The notes under the pieces were generated by a model. It ran no database searches. It saw only the letters and a program-made list of their open reading frames with translations, and was not told where the DNA came from. From assembly GCF_000255705.1 (NCBI RefSeq), contig NZ_JH636445.1, forward strand, positions 384,558-448,557: DNA of 64,000 bases, read 5' to 3'. The translations under genes and the position numbers were made by a program. Positions 40,897 through 49,774 of this stretch are shown piece after piece. The DNA comes from Zavarzinella formosa DSM 19928 (GTDB lineage: Bacteria > Planctomycetota > Planctomycetia > Gemmatales > Gemmataceae). Positions within the stretch are counted from its first letter, which is position 1. Every line of letters starts with the position of its first letter.

Positions 40897-42504
40897 TCAC
40901 AGCCCGCGGACGATGAAGAAAATCAACAGGCACAAGCCGAAGATGAGCACCGATTCGAGGATGATCCGGAGAACCGGGTTGCTGATCGGGTTCAACCCGC
41001 GAGTTTCCGGTCGCCGGTAACCTTGGTCTCGCGAGTCGTGACGATGATCTTGACGTGACTCTCGATTGGGCGTTCGTTCGGTCGTTGACTGTCCCATCCG
41101 GGCCGTTTCATTCACCGGCGAAGTCGGATTCGGAATCGGCGGGATCGCGGCGGAACCCAATGGCGATGACGCCGGGGGCGAGTCAAAGTACGGCGGCGGC
41201 ATTTTCGAGGACGAACCACCTGGCCGGTTCAAGAGGCCGGAACTTCCGCGACCACTGCTTTGCGGAGGCGGCACGGGGGATCGCCCCGATCCGGCGGCCG
41301 GCGCGGCCATCCGGCCGGATCGCTGAAGGATCTCGGCCCGAAGAATCGCCGAATCTTGACGAAAAGACCCGGACATATTCCCGGATGTTCCGCCCATTCC
41401 CGGCAATCCCATCGCTTCCCGCGCGGCCGGACTCAGCACCGGCATTTCATCATCCGGCGGCAGGGCCATCGGACCCTGAACGAACGGCAGCAGAGCCTCG
41501 TAGACCTCGGCCGGCGTCTGGAACCGGTTTTCCAAGCTCTTTTCCATCAATCCTTCAAGGACGGCCGCGAGTTCCGCAGGGACGTCCGGCCGGATTTGCC
41601 GGATGGGTGTCGGTTTCTTGGTTTGGTGGGCGATCAGTTTTTGCGAAATAGTCCCTTCGGGGAAAGGGGGATGGCCTGCCAGCAAGAAGTAAAAGGTGGC
41701 GCCGAGACTGTAAAGATCCGCCCGCACATCGACGTCGTGGCTGTTCACTGTTTGTTCCGGGGCGACGTAATCGGCCGTGCCCAGAACGCTCTTTTCGTCG
41801 TATTTCTTCGTCAACATGTCGTCGTCGCTGTTGTAAAAGCGAGCCAGCCCCATGTCGAGGATCTTTGAAATGCCGAAGCGGTCAACGAGGATATTTCCCG
41901 GTTTGATGTCGCGATGGATAACGCCGACCCGGTAGGCATGATCCAAGCCTTGGACGGATTGCCAGATGTAATGGGCGGCCCGGTCGGCGGCCATCGGCCC
42001 CTTCTTTTTGACCATCTCCAGCAGGCTGGACCCGTCCACATATTCCATCACCAAGAAGTGCAGATTGCCGTCTTGGTCGATGTCATGGGTTCGCACGATG
42101 TTCGGATGATCCAGAGCGGCGGCCGCGCGGGCCTCCCGGTAAAACCGGCCAAGGGCGGCCGGTTCCTCGGCCTTCGCCGGAGGCAGCACTTTGATGGCCA
42201 CCCGTCGGCGCATGTACATGTGTTCGCAGAGGAAAACTTGGCCCATTCCACCGAAACCAATACGCTCCAACAGCTTGTATTTGCCAATCGTGAAGCCACG
42301 CCATTTCCCAAGCATGAATTGCTCGGCTTGGAAATACGTCAGCAACCCGTCTCGGACCATCGCCCCGGCCAGTTTGCGCACGTCGTTAGTCGGCCCCCCG
42401 GAGGAGCGATACCGTTCGAGGTAAGCATCCAACCGCGGTTCATCGACCATCCCGCTTTTGCGGATCAGTTTCAACAGTTCATCGACGGAAGCGGGAGCTG
42501 GCAT
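40897..42504 (-). CDS. membrane-anchored Ser/Thr protein kinase
   Basis: A 535-residue Hanks-type kinase. A planctomycete-style N-terminal helical module (about 1-70) precedes the kinase domain: Gly loop IGFGGMGQVF, VAIK Lys105, HRDIKPGN with Asp199 and the DMG variant of DFG at Asp217, with APE in YVAPEQ. A Pro/Ser-rich linker (about 360-500) leads to one C-terminal helix (VLRIILESVLIFGLCLLIFFIV), so the kinase is cytoplasmic and no extracellular sensor is visible. The promoter region to the right is the AT-rich gap at 42505-42921. Targets unknown. Confidence 0.93.
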   Translation of the reverse strand: MPAPASVDELLKLIRKSGMVDEPRLDAYLERYRSSGGPTNDVRKLAGAMVRDGLLTYFQAEQFMLGKWRGFTIGKYKLLERIGFGGMGQVFLCEHMYMRRRVAIKVLPPAKAEEPAALGRFYREARAAAALDHPNIVRTHDIDQDGNLHFLVMEYVDGSSLLEMVKKKGPMAADRAAHYIWQSVQGLDHAYRVGVIHRDIKPGNILVDRFGISKILDMGLARFYNSDDDMLTKKYDEKSVLGTADYVAPEQTVNSHDVDVRADLYSLGATFYFLLAGHPPFPEGTISQKLIAHQTKKPTPIRQIRPDVPAELAAVLEGLMEKSLENRFQTPAEVYEALLPFVQGPMALPPDDEMPVLSPAAREAMGLPGMGGTSGNMSGSFRQDSAILRAEILQRSGRMAAPAAGSGRSPVPPPQSSGRGSSGLLNRPGGSSSKMPPPYFDSPPASSPLGSAAIPPIPNPTSPVNETARMGQSTTERTPNRESRQDHRHDSRDQGYRRPETRGLNPISNPVLRIILESVLIFGLCLLIFFIVRGL

Positions 42505-42921
42505 TGTCGTTGTCCAAAGAGAGCAGCCTCCACCGGGAGTGCGCTGATGGTCCGCACGGGTGGGAATTCGCTGTGCAAGGTTAATATAATTCAGCCTGAA
42601 AAGAAAGGGGAAGGAAAACGCCTAAACTCAGCAAGTTTGTCAATCTCCCCGTAATCCGACAAGTCACTGTCTTGCCTCGAAAATCGCCCATTCTGGCTGC
42701 TTTTTCATCTGCCCTCTTTCGGCACAATTCTTTCAATCCATTCAATCGTTAAAGTAGTTTGCACAACATACATTACTAATTTGGTGGTTATTTAAAATTC
42801 ACTTTGACGATGAATTTAGATTTTTCGCCTTGTCTTTCTCATGAATAAAGGTTATTATTCCGATGACATTGCTGAAACAAGAACTCGTCTCTCCGCACAA
42901 CAAGGTAATTTGGGGTATCAA
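42505..42921. other. 417-bp AT-rich divergent intergenic region
   Basis: It lies between the divergent kinase and prepilin-like genes and contains no convincing frame. Several AT-rich stretches, including a TATAAT at 42585-42590, could be promoter parts, but no -35 match at proper distance was found, so I call no promoter. Confidence 0.5.
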
Positions 42922-43899
42922 ATGCTTCGGTTGAAAGACTTGCGAAAGAAGAATCGTCGTGGGTTCACGCTGATCGAGCTTCTGGTGGTGATTGCGATCA
43001 TCGCCATCCTGATCGGCCTGCTGCTTCCGGCTGTCCAGAAGATCCGCGAAGCCGCCAACCGGATGAAGTGTTCCAACAACCTCAAGCAACTTGGCTTGGC
43101 TCTTCACAATCACGAATCGTCCTATGGATATCTGCCCAGCAGCATCCGGCCGAATGGTAGCACCACCGCTCCTCGCGTCAGTTGGGTGATCCCGACGCTG
43201 GCCTACATCGAACAGGATAACTTGCGAAAGAACTACGATCTCACCACCACTTGGGGATCGTCCACCAATTTGCCGATCACATCCCAAGTCCTCAAGGGGT
43301 TCCAGTGCCCTTCCGGACTGAATCCATCACGATTGGACGGCGATCCGCAAACCAGTACTTGGAACATCGTCGCCATCACCGATTACGCGGCCTCGACACA
43401 AGTGGCCGCGCTGGCCACCTTGGTCAACGCCACGGGTCAGCCGCAATACGGTATTCTTCAGAAGAACGTGACGGGGAACTACTTCAGCGGGGTGACGGAC
43501 GGTCTGTCGAACACGATCATGATTACCGAATCGGCCGGTCGCCCGCAGATATACCGGGTGGGCAAGCCGTTCAGCACGGCCCCGACGAACAAGGTGAACG
43601 GTGGCGGTTGGGCTCGTCCGGCTTCGGACCTCGATTACTACGGCTCCTCGGCCGACGGAACGACCATCAACGGGCCATGTGCGGTCAATTGCACCAACGG
43701 ATTTGACTACCAAGGCTACCCGGAAACCGCCGTGGGTTTCGGCACGGAAGGCTCCAGCGCTCCTTACTCCTTCCACACGGGAGGCGTGAATACCCTCTTG
43801 GGTGACGGTTCCGTCCGGTTTGTCAAATCGACCGTGACCTCCGCTGTTTTCGCGGCCATGGTCACCCGAGCCAACGGCGAAACGGTTACCGATCAATAA
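42922..43899 (+). CDS. DUF1559 protein with type IV prepilin-like N terminus
   Basis: A 325-residue protein of the planctomycete-expanded DUF1559 family. The leader [45 protein letters not shown] is a prepilin-type signal: cleavage after Gly14, Glu at +5 and a long hydrophobic helix. The DUF1559 features are [25 protein letters not shown] and the C-terminal [18 protein letters not shown]. It is exported and probably surface-exposed. I chose the ATG at 42922, where the typical leader begins; an ATG at 42841 would add 27 residues without homology. Confidence 0.85.
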   Translation: MLRLKDLRKKNRRGFTLIELLVVIAIIAILIGLLLPAVQKIREAANRMKCSNNLKQLGLALHNHESSYGYLPSSIRPNGSTTAPRVSWVIPTLAYIEQDNLRKNYDLTTTWGSSTNLPITSQVLKGFQCPSGLNPSRLDGDPQTSTWNIVAITDYAASTQVAALATLVNATGQPQYGILQKNVTGNYFSGVTDGLSNTIMITESAGRPQIYRVGKPFSTAPTNKVNGGGWARPASDLDYYGSSADGTTINGPCAVNCTNGFDYQGYPETAVGFGTEGSSAPYSFHTGGVNTLLGDGSVRFVKSTVTSAVFAAMVTRANGETVTDQ

Positions 43900-43988
43900 T
43901 CCCGTTTAGTTGCCGACCTTCCAAAGCTCTGGTAGATTCGCTCCGTACCCTTCCACCAGGGTCCGCTGCGAATCACCAGAGTTTTTGT

Positions 43989-46900
43989 ATGTCCCCTTCT
44001 CATGCGTCCTCGTCAGCTCTCATCAATGCTGCCCAAGCCAAAAATCCGGCCGTCCGGTTCGTACCGCTTCGCGGATTGCGACGGGTGATTCGTCGATCAC
44101 GTCCGTGGGAGGAGTTTTCGGCCCGCGTTCCGCATGAGTTTGCCTGGCCGATTTCTCGTGCGGAACTTGTCCGGATCTTGCCCCTCGCCGAACTTGGCAT
44201 CCGACCCGACGACCCGGCATCGGAGTTCCTGCTTCTGCCCAATCCGGATGAATCCGGACACATTCGCAACCTCCGGGATGTCTGGAAGATTTTGTTCCAT
44301 GCCCGAATCGACGCGGCAATTGACAGGCGTTTCAAAAACCCCGATCAGGTTGCCGCACTGAAAAGTAGTCGTCATGCCCTCGGGGCGACGTTCTGGCACG
44401 AAGTCCAAAGCGTGTTGGAATCGCAAGACTTGATTGCCGAGGCCGACCCCGATGAGTTCGTTTATCGAGAGTTCATTGCCTTCTTGCTGGAACTGCATTT
44501 TTTTACGCCCGAGGCTGTTCCCGATTTCTTCCCTGGTTTGGAACATCCCCAAGAGCTAATTGACCAACTGGTGTCTGAGTTCGACGCCGCGCTTCTATTC
44601 GAGGAGACACGTCCCGAGGGTGAGGCGAAACCGGTGCCGGTTTCGCCTCACGCACCAGCACATGCTCCGACTCCGAAATCAGACAAACCTTTCCCGATTC
44701 GGGAGACAAACGCAACATCCCCGCCGGGCAATGATGTCAAGGCGGCCATTTTGCTGGCTCGGGAGAACCCGCATGCCGCCAATGGCCCGATTGAATCGCT
44801 CGCCAATCGAATCGGGAATTTGCTGCAATTGGATGCGGCCGAACAGCATGAATGGACTGATTGTCTTCGGAAAATCTTGGAGGGGATGACGGAAGAGGGA
44901 TGGTCCACCGAACGGCGACTGTTGTACGACCTTCAGCGGGCTTGTCTGGCGGTTGAGCAACAAATTTTCACCGCCGACCTCATTGAATGGATGGTTACCT
45001 TCGGCCAGCAACCCGTGAAGCGGTTGCTCACCAAGCATCGGTGGTTGCTGGTTGGCCGTCACCTGCGGGCGGCGGCTCGCAGGGCTGCCTCGCTTGCCCC
45101 CCGGCAACCCTTTCAACAGTTGGAAGAACTCCTGCATCATGCGTTTGGTCATGCGGAACAGGCCGGCCGGACCGAGTTGCGTCCCATCATCACGGATGTC
45201 CTCAACGAAGTCGGACTGCGAGCGGAGAATTTGCCGGAGACGGTTTCCCATAGAAAGATCGTCGAAGAACTGCTCGACACTGCCTGGGAGCGGGGCTATC
45301 TGAGAATCGGCGATTTCCGGGATGCCCTGGCCCGCAGCCGGATCAAACTCCCAGACCTGTCGGGACCGAGTGAGTTCTTCGTCGGTGATCCGCTGATCCG
45401 GGCCAACCGTCTGCTGGCGGTGCGTCTGGACGGCGTCTATCATCGCGGCGAAGTCTACATGAGGGTTCTCCAGCGGATCTGCTCATTGTTCTTTGGCACT
45501 CCTGTCGGCCGGTTCTTTTCTCTTTTCATTGCCCTTCCGTTCGGCGGGGCGTTTGTGTTTCTGGAAGCCGTTCATCACATGCTCGGGGCCGCCAAAGGTT
45601 TGCTCAATTGGCTTGGCGGCTGGAACAAGATTGTGGATGGTTTTCAAATGGTCGCCGGGACGGCGGCGGGCCATGTCATCGAACATCCCCACATGGGCAA
45701 GGGTTTTGATTGGACCGCATTTTGGATTATTGGTTGTGTTCTGTTTCTCTTGATCCACTGGCGGGCGTTTCGGCGGGTTGTGGGTCAATACTCGCTATTT
45801 TTCTTTTTCAAATTGCCGTCGGACGTGGCGAAGTCGCCGTTGGTCCGCATGACGTTTGACAATGCGGCGACTCGTTTCTATCGCCGCTATTTTCTGTTGC
45901 CAACCGTCACGGGTTTGTTCGGGGCGCTCATGAGTTGGCTGATCGGGTACGAGGATTGGGAAAATCTTATTGCGGGTCTTGGCGTCGCGCTCACGACGAT
46001 GATCCTTGTGCGGACCACTTTCGGGCGGGGCATTGAGGATCGTTTCAATGAGGCCGTTGCCCGTGCCTGGCGGGTATTGTCTGTCAATTTTGTGATGGGT
46101 GTCCTCACTTTTGTGCTGCGAATTTTCAACGCCATTCTGGAGGCCATCGACCGGGCCATTTATGCCGTGGATGAGTCGTTGCGATTCCGGCAGGGGCAGA
46201 GTTCTGCGATGTTCGCGGCCAAATTGCTGCTCGGTTTCGGCTGGTTCTTGTTCACTTATGTGTTCCGGTTTGCCTGGAACTTGTTGGTGGAACCGCAGAT
46301 CAACCCGATCAAACATTTTCCCGTGGTAACTGTATCGCATAAGATGCTGCTCCCGCTGATTCCCTCGCTGTCGAAGCAGTTTGCGATGAACGAAAAGACG
46401 ATGGGGGTGATCGTCAGCGGGATTCCGGGCATGTTCGGCTTCCTCGTGTGGGAACTCAAGGAGAACTGGAAGCTCTACAAGGCCAACGCTGCGAAGACGA
46501 TTCGCCCGGCCATTGTCGGTTCGCATGGGGAAAAAATGCGGGCCTTGCTCCGGCCGGGATTTCATTCCGGGGTTGTCCCGAAAACATGGGCGAAACTGAG
46601 AACGGCCGCGGCAACGGGCAATCATCACCGGGTTGTTAAGCATCATCACCACTTACACCACATAGCGGAATCGCTTCATCATCTCTTGGAGCGGGGTTTC
46701 GTCGCCTATCTCGTCGCCAGTCACCGATGGGCCGGGCTGGCGGTCCATGCGGAGTTTCCCCGGATGGCGACGAACCGCGTCCGGTTTCCCATTCAGATCG
46801 GCGATGAGGGAACGGAGGTTCTCATCAGCATCGAGGAACGCGGAGGCTGGCTGATTGCGAGCGTGGAGCATCCCGAGAGCCTGACGTTGTCCCCCGGCCA

Positions 46901-47267
46901 GCAAGCGGTTTGGGATGATGCCCTGGCCGGGTTGTACAAATTGATCGGCGTTGATGCGATTCGGGAACAAGTCGCGGCTGTTCTTGGAGAGACTGCGGGA
47001 GAGTTTGACGCGATCCCGGAAGGGTTGCTGGTTCCGAAGCCTGATGGTTCCGTGGAGTGTTATGACTACAACGAAGGCCCGGAAATCTTGCGGCACGACC
47101 GCCGTTTGGCGGAGCTTCCGTTGGTATTCAGCGGACACGATCTGCCGTGGGATGATTGGGTGGCGTGTTGGAAAGCCGATGAACAAACGCCGGAGGATTT
47201 GAAACCGGTCATGCCGGGCTGGCGGTTGACGGCGTGGCCGAATCAAGGGAAGACTTCGACGACTTGA
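43989..47267 (+). CDS. 1092-residue membrane protein of unknown function
   Basis: I do not recognise this family. The first about 500 residues are soluble and partly helical, with a Pro/Ala linker at about 210-245. About six or seven hydrophobic helices lie between residues 500 and 825 (IALPFGGAFVFLEAVHHM, WIIGCVLFLLIHW, LLPTVTGLFGALMSWLIGY, VNFVMGVLTFVLRIF, LLGFGWFLFTYVFRFAWNLL, VSGIPGMFGFLVWEL). A His cluster (HHRVVKHHHHLHH, about 879-891) follows, then a C-terminal soluble part ending in EGPEILRHDRRLAEL. It begins 89 bp after the prepilin-like gene; the 3' end overlaps vanZ antisense by 59 bp. Length and layout suggest a planctomycete-specific envelope protein. Confidence 0.75.
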   Translation: MSPSHASSSALINAAQAKNPAVRFVPLRGLRRVIRRSRPWEEFSARVPHEFAWPISRAELVRILPLAELGIRPDDPASEFLLLPNPDESGHIRNLRDVWKILFHARIDAAIDRRFKNPDQVAALKSSRHALGATFWHEVQSVLESQDLIAEADPDEFVYREFIAFLLELHFFTPEAVPDFFPGLEHPQELIDQLVSEFDAALLFEETRPEGEAKPVPVSPHAPAHAPTPKSDKPFPIRETNATSPPGNDVKAAILLARENPHAANGPIESLANRIGNLLQLDAAEQHEWTDCLRKILEGMTEEGWSTERRLLYDLQRACLAVEQQIFTADLIEWMVTFGQQPVKRLLTKHRWLLVGRHLRAAARRAASLAPRQPFQQLEELLHHAFGHAEQAGRTELRPIITDVLNEVGLRAENLPETVSHRKIVEELLDTAWERGYLRIGDFRDALARSRIKLPDLSGPSEFFVGDPLIRANRLLAVRLDGVYHRGEVYMRVLQRICSLFFGTPVGRFFSLFIALPFGGAFVFLEAVHHMLGAAKGLLNWLGGWNKIVDGFQMVAGTAAGHVIEHPHMGKGFDWTAFWIIGCVLFLLIHWRAFRRVVGQYSLFFFFKLPSDVAKSPLVRMTFDNAATRFYRRYFLLPTVTGLFGALMSWLIGYEDWENLIAGLGVALTTMILVRTTFGRGIEDRFNEAVARAWRVLSVNFVMGVLTFVLRIFNAILEAIDRAIYAVDESLRFRQGQSSAMFAAKLLLGFGWFLFTYVFRFAWNLLVEPQINPIKHFPVVTVSHKMLLPLIPSLSKQFAMNEKTMGVIVSGIPGMFGFLVWELKENWKLYKANAAKTIRPAIVGSHGEKMRALLRPGFHSGVVPKTWAKLRTAAATGNHHRVVKHHHHLHHIAESLHHLLERGFVAYLVASHRWAGLAVHAEFPRMATNRVRFPIQIGDEGTEVLISIEERGGWLIASVEHPESLTLSPGQQAVWDDALAGLYKLIGVDAIREQVAAVLGETAGEFDAIPEGLLVPKPDGSVECYDYNEGPEILRHDRRLAELPLVFSGHDLPWDDWVACWKADEQTPEDLKPVMPGWRLTAWPNQGKTSTT

Positions 47268-47652
47268 ACCGCCACCAGAACCGGACGAGGAGGGCGCCGA
47301 TCAACACGCCGGTTGAATCCAACAACGTGTCTCGCACCGAAGAGGTTCGGCCGACGAATTGCTGAAAATACTCGGTCAGTTCGCCGTGAACGATCAGCAA
47401 CACCACGATCCAAGACCAGCGTGTCCGCATCAGCCAGATCGTGCCGCCGAGGACGGCCAGCCAGGCATAAGCCGCGACGTGCAGCAGTTTGCCGAAATAG
47501 AAGATGTTGTCCTCGTCGCCCAAAATCTCCTTGGCGCTCTCCTTGGGAACCGGCGACAGCAGGGCGATGGTCCACGCCGTGAAAAACGCGACGAACACAA
47601 GGAGATGCGCCCACCGTAACCACGGGGGCGAAGAAAGTGGCCGGGTGGTCAT
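47209..47652 (-). CDS. VanZ-like membrane protein
   Basis: A 147-residue protein with about four membrane helices (LVFVAFFTAWTIALLSP, KLLHVAAYAWLAVLGGTIWL, WSWIVVLLIVHGELTEYFQQFVG, LLDSTGVLIGALLVRFW). The H-x-x-A-Y/F and E-x-x-Q plus DxxxxxxG pattern matches VanZ. It overlaps the end of the convergent 1092-residue gene by 59 bp, and its ATG overlaps the mcsB stop by 4 nt. Role unknown; the mcsB coupling may be only operon packing. Confidence 0.82.
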   Translation of the reverse strand: MTTRPLSSPPWLRWAHLLVFVAFFTAWTIALLSPVPKESAKEILGDEDNIFYFGKLLHVAAYAWLAVLGGTIWLMRTRWSWIVVLLIVHGELTEYFQQFVGRTSSVRDTLLDSTGVLIGALLVRFWWRFKSSKSSLDSATPSTASPA

Positions 47653-48713
47653 TCGGCCCCGATGGAACGGAGTTTGTGTTTCAGGTGTCTGGCTCGTGCC
47701 GCGTTTCGTTCCTCGCCATCGAGGGGCACGCCCATCAACTTCTGAAGGTGGGCGGGTTGGGTCTGGATGAACAATTCGTTCAGGGAAGTCAGGGATAAGT
47801 CGCCGAGCATTTTCAGATGGACGCCCAAACGCACGGCCGAGAGCAGTTCCATCGTCTCTTCGGAGGTCATCATGATCGAGGATTGCAAGGTGCCGAGTGC
47901 CCTGGCCACTTTGTCTTGAAAACTCTGGCGGGCTTCGCGCATCAGTGTCGAACGGGCAAGCCGTTCGTATCGGATCACTTCGCTGATGACGGCCCGGATA
48001 TCATTCAGGGCGGCGGCTTCGCTTTTGCCGAGCGTGATCTGGTTCGAGATTTGGTAAAAGTCCCCCAAGGCCCGGCTGCCTTCGCCGTAGAGGCCCCGCA
48101 CGACGAGGTTGATCTTTTGCAGTGCCTTGAAGGCTTTTTCAATCTGCTTGGTCAGCCCGAGGGCGGGAAGGTGCAGCATCACGCTGGCCCTCATGCCGGT
48201 GCCGACGTTGGTGGGGCAGGCGGTGAGGTATCCGAACTCGTCGCTGAAGGCGTATTCAACCTTTGATTCCACCAAGTCGTCAATCTGGTCGATGGTGTTC
48301 CACGCCGCGTCAAGGTCGAAGCCGCTTCGCATGGATTGCATGCGAAGCTGGTCCTCCTCGTTAATCATGATGCTGACGGATTCCCGTTCATCAAAGGCAA
48401 CGCCGCGAGGTCCTTCCAAAACGGTGGCCAGTTCCCGGCTCACCAGTTGTCGCTCGACAAGGAATTGACGGTCCACCGTGGAGATTTCAGTCATCCCGAC
48501 GTAGCGAAGCGGGTGGTTCAGGTCCAGCGATTCGATGGCCTCGCGCAACCGGGATTCGACTTCGGCCTTCTGATGGGGGGACGCCCGATTGGTGAACGGC
48601 AGCCCCGCGAGATTGCGGGCCAGCCGGATGCGCGTGGAAACAACGACATCGCTTTCCGGCCCGGTGCCGCGCAGCCATTCGCCGAGATGATCGAGCAGGC
48701 GATCAAGGTTCAT
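47649..48713 (-). CDS. mcsB: protein-arginine kinase McsB
   Basis: A 354-residue phosphagen-kinase-fold enzyme that phosphorylates Arg residues to mark proteins for degradation by ClpC-type proteases. The catalytic features are VVSTRIRLARNL, the signature CPTNVGTGMRASVMLHLP and GLYGEGSRALGDFYQISNQI. The C-terminal pArg-binding RDxxRA motif reads RNAARA (residues 336-341), with Asp replaced by Asn. It overlaps the upstream McsA-like gene by 11 bp. ctsR and clpC are not in the window; clpB is about 47 kb away. Confidence 0.94.
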   Translation of the reverse strand: MNLDRLLDHLGEWLRGTGPESDVVVSTRIRLARNLAGLPFTNRASPHQKAEVESRLREAIESLDLNHPLRYVGMTEISTVDRQFLVERQLVSRELATVLEGPRGVAFDERESVSIMINEEDQLRMQSMRSGFDLDAAWNTIDQIDDLVESKVEYAFSDEFGYLTACPTNVGTGMRASVMLHLPALGLTKQIEKAFKALQKINLVVRGLYGEGSRALGDFYQISNQITLGKSEAAALNDIRAVISEVIRYERLARSTLMREARQSFQDKVARALGTLQSSIMMTSEETMELLSAVRLGVHLKMLGDLSLTSLNELFIQTQPAHLQKLMGVPLDGEERNAARARHLKHKLRSIGAE

Positions 48714-49212
48714 GGTTGTTCGCCTCCAGCACGCGAATGTCGTCCCTAAGTTTGGCCGCCGCTTCGTATCGTTCGGCGAGGATGGCCGAGCGAAGTTGCG
48801 CTTCCAGTTCAGCCCGGCGGGCCATTCTCAACCGGCGTTGATGCCGCCGGGGAACCTTCCCCGCATGACGGGTGGCGTCATTGTGGACCCGTTCCAACAG
48901 CGGCTCAAGCAACTCCCGAAACACCACATAATCGTTTGGGCATCCAAGCCGACCCTGATTTCGGAAGTGTGCATAGTGTATGCCGCAATCGGGGCAATTC
49001 ACGTCGGCTGGTTCGGTTTTTGCCGGGGTGGTCGCCGCTCCCAGCACCAGTTCGAGAAGAGCCTGGACGTTCAGTTCCTTCGGCGAATCCGGGATGATGT
49101 TCTTTTCGCGGGCGCAAGCCTCGCAGATGTGCATTTCCCGCTTCTTTTTGTGGATGATGTCCGTGAGGTGAATGGTGGCTGTGGAGCCGCAATACTTGCA
49201 TGGGAAACTCAT
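48703..49212 (-). CDS. mcsA: McsA-like zinc-finger/UVR-motif protein (copy adjacent to mcsB)
   Basis: A 169-residue McsA-type protein that should bind and activate McsB. CxxC pairs are at Cys5/8, Cys30/33 and Cys73/76, with Cys91 in GRLGCPNDYVVF. A C-terminal UVR-like motif reads EAQLRSAILAERYEAAAKLRDDI. It overlaps mcsB by 11 bp, fitting a tight pair. A second McsA-like gene lies 42 bp upstream. Confidence 0.88.
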   Translation of the reverse strand: MSFPCKYCGSTATIHLTDIIHKKKREMHICEACAREKNIIPDSPKELNVQALLELVLGAATTPAKTEPADVNCPDCGIHYAHFRNQGRLGCPNDYVVFRELLEPLLERVHNDATRHAGKVPRRHQRRLRMARRAELEAQLRSAILAERYEAAAKLRDDIRVLEANNHEP

Positions 49213-49254
49213 CGCCGACCCCTTCCATCCTGGGTGATTGCAGCTCCGTCCGAT

Positions 49255-49710
49255 TCAATCGCCTTCCAGTTCCCGCAACCGGTCCCGAAGCCGGGCGGCG
49301 TCCTCGTAGGCTTCCGCGTGGATCGCCGTTTGCAAATCCTCCCGCAACCGGGCCATTTCCTGCTGGCGAAGTTTCTGGGTCGGCCGGCTGCGGGGCGTCT
49401 TGCCCGTGTGTCGCAAGCCCCCGTGAATGTTCTCCAACAGGGGAATCAACTCTGTCAGAAACACATCATAATCGTGGGGGCAACCAAGGCGACCAGAATT
49501 CCGAAAGTCGATGAATTTCGTTCCGCATTGATCGCAGTGTTTTTCCGTCAGCGGATCGACAATCTCGGGTATTTTTTTCTTCTTCGGGGCGACCGCGTAG
49601 AGATATTTTTGGGCGCAATCATCACAAAGGTGGAACTCCTCGAAATCATTGTCTCCGTGGATTTCGGTGATTTGCATCGTTGATGTTTTGGCGCACTGCT
49701 GGCACTTCAT
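49255..49710 (-). CDS. second McsA-like zinc-finger/UVR-motif protein
   Basis: A 151-residue paralogue of the preceding protein: Cys3/6, Cys29/32, Cys59/62 and Cys77 in GRLGCPHDYDVF, and the UVR-like segment REDLQTAIHAEAYEDAARLRDRL. It is the first of two tandem copies; the core block FIDFRNSGRLGCPHDYDVF matches AHFRNQGRLGCPNDYVVF of the other copy, so it arose by duplication. The finger loops differ, which suggests separate partners. It lies 64 bp after the HpnE-like gene. Confidence 0.87.
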   Translation of the reverse strand: MKCQQCAKTSTMQITEIHGDNDFEEFHLCDDCAQKYLYAVAPKKKKIPEIVDPLTEKHCDQCGTKFIDFRNSGRLGCPHDYDVFLTELIPLLENIHGGLRHTGKTPRSRPTQKLRQQEMARLREDLQTAIHAEAYEDAARLRDRLRELEGD

Positions 49711-49774
49711 GACGCACTTCCACGCTGATTCGTCGGAGAATTCATCATATCATAACACTGTCGGCCGGAACAAG

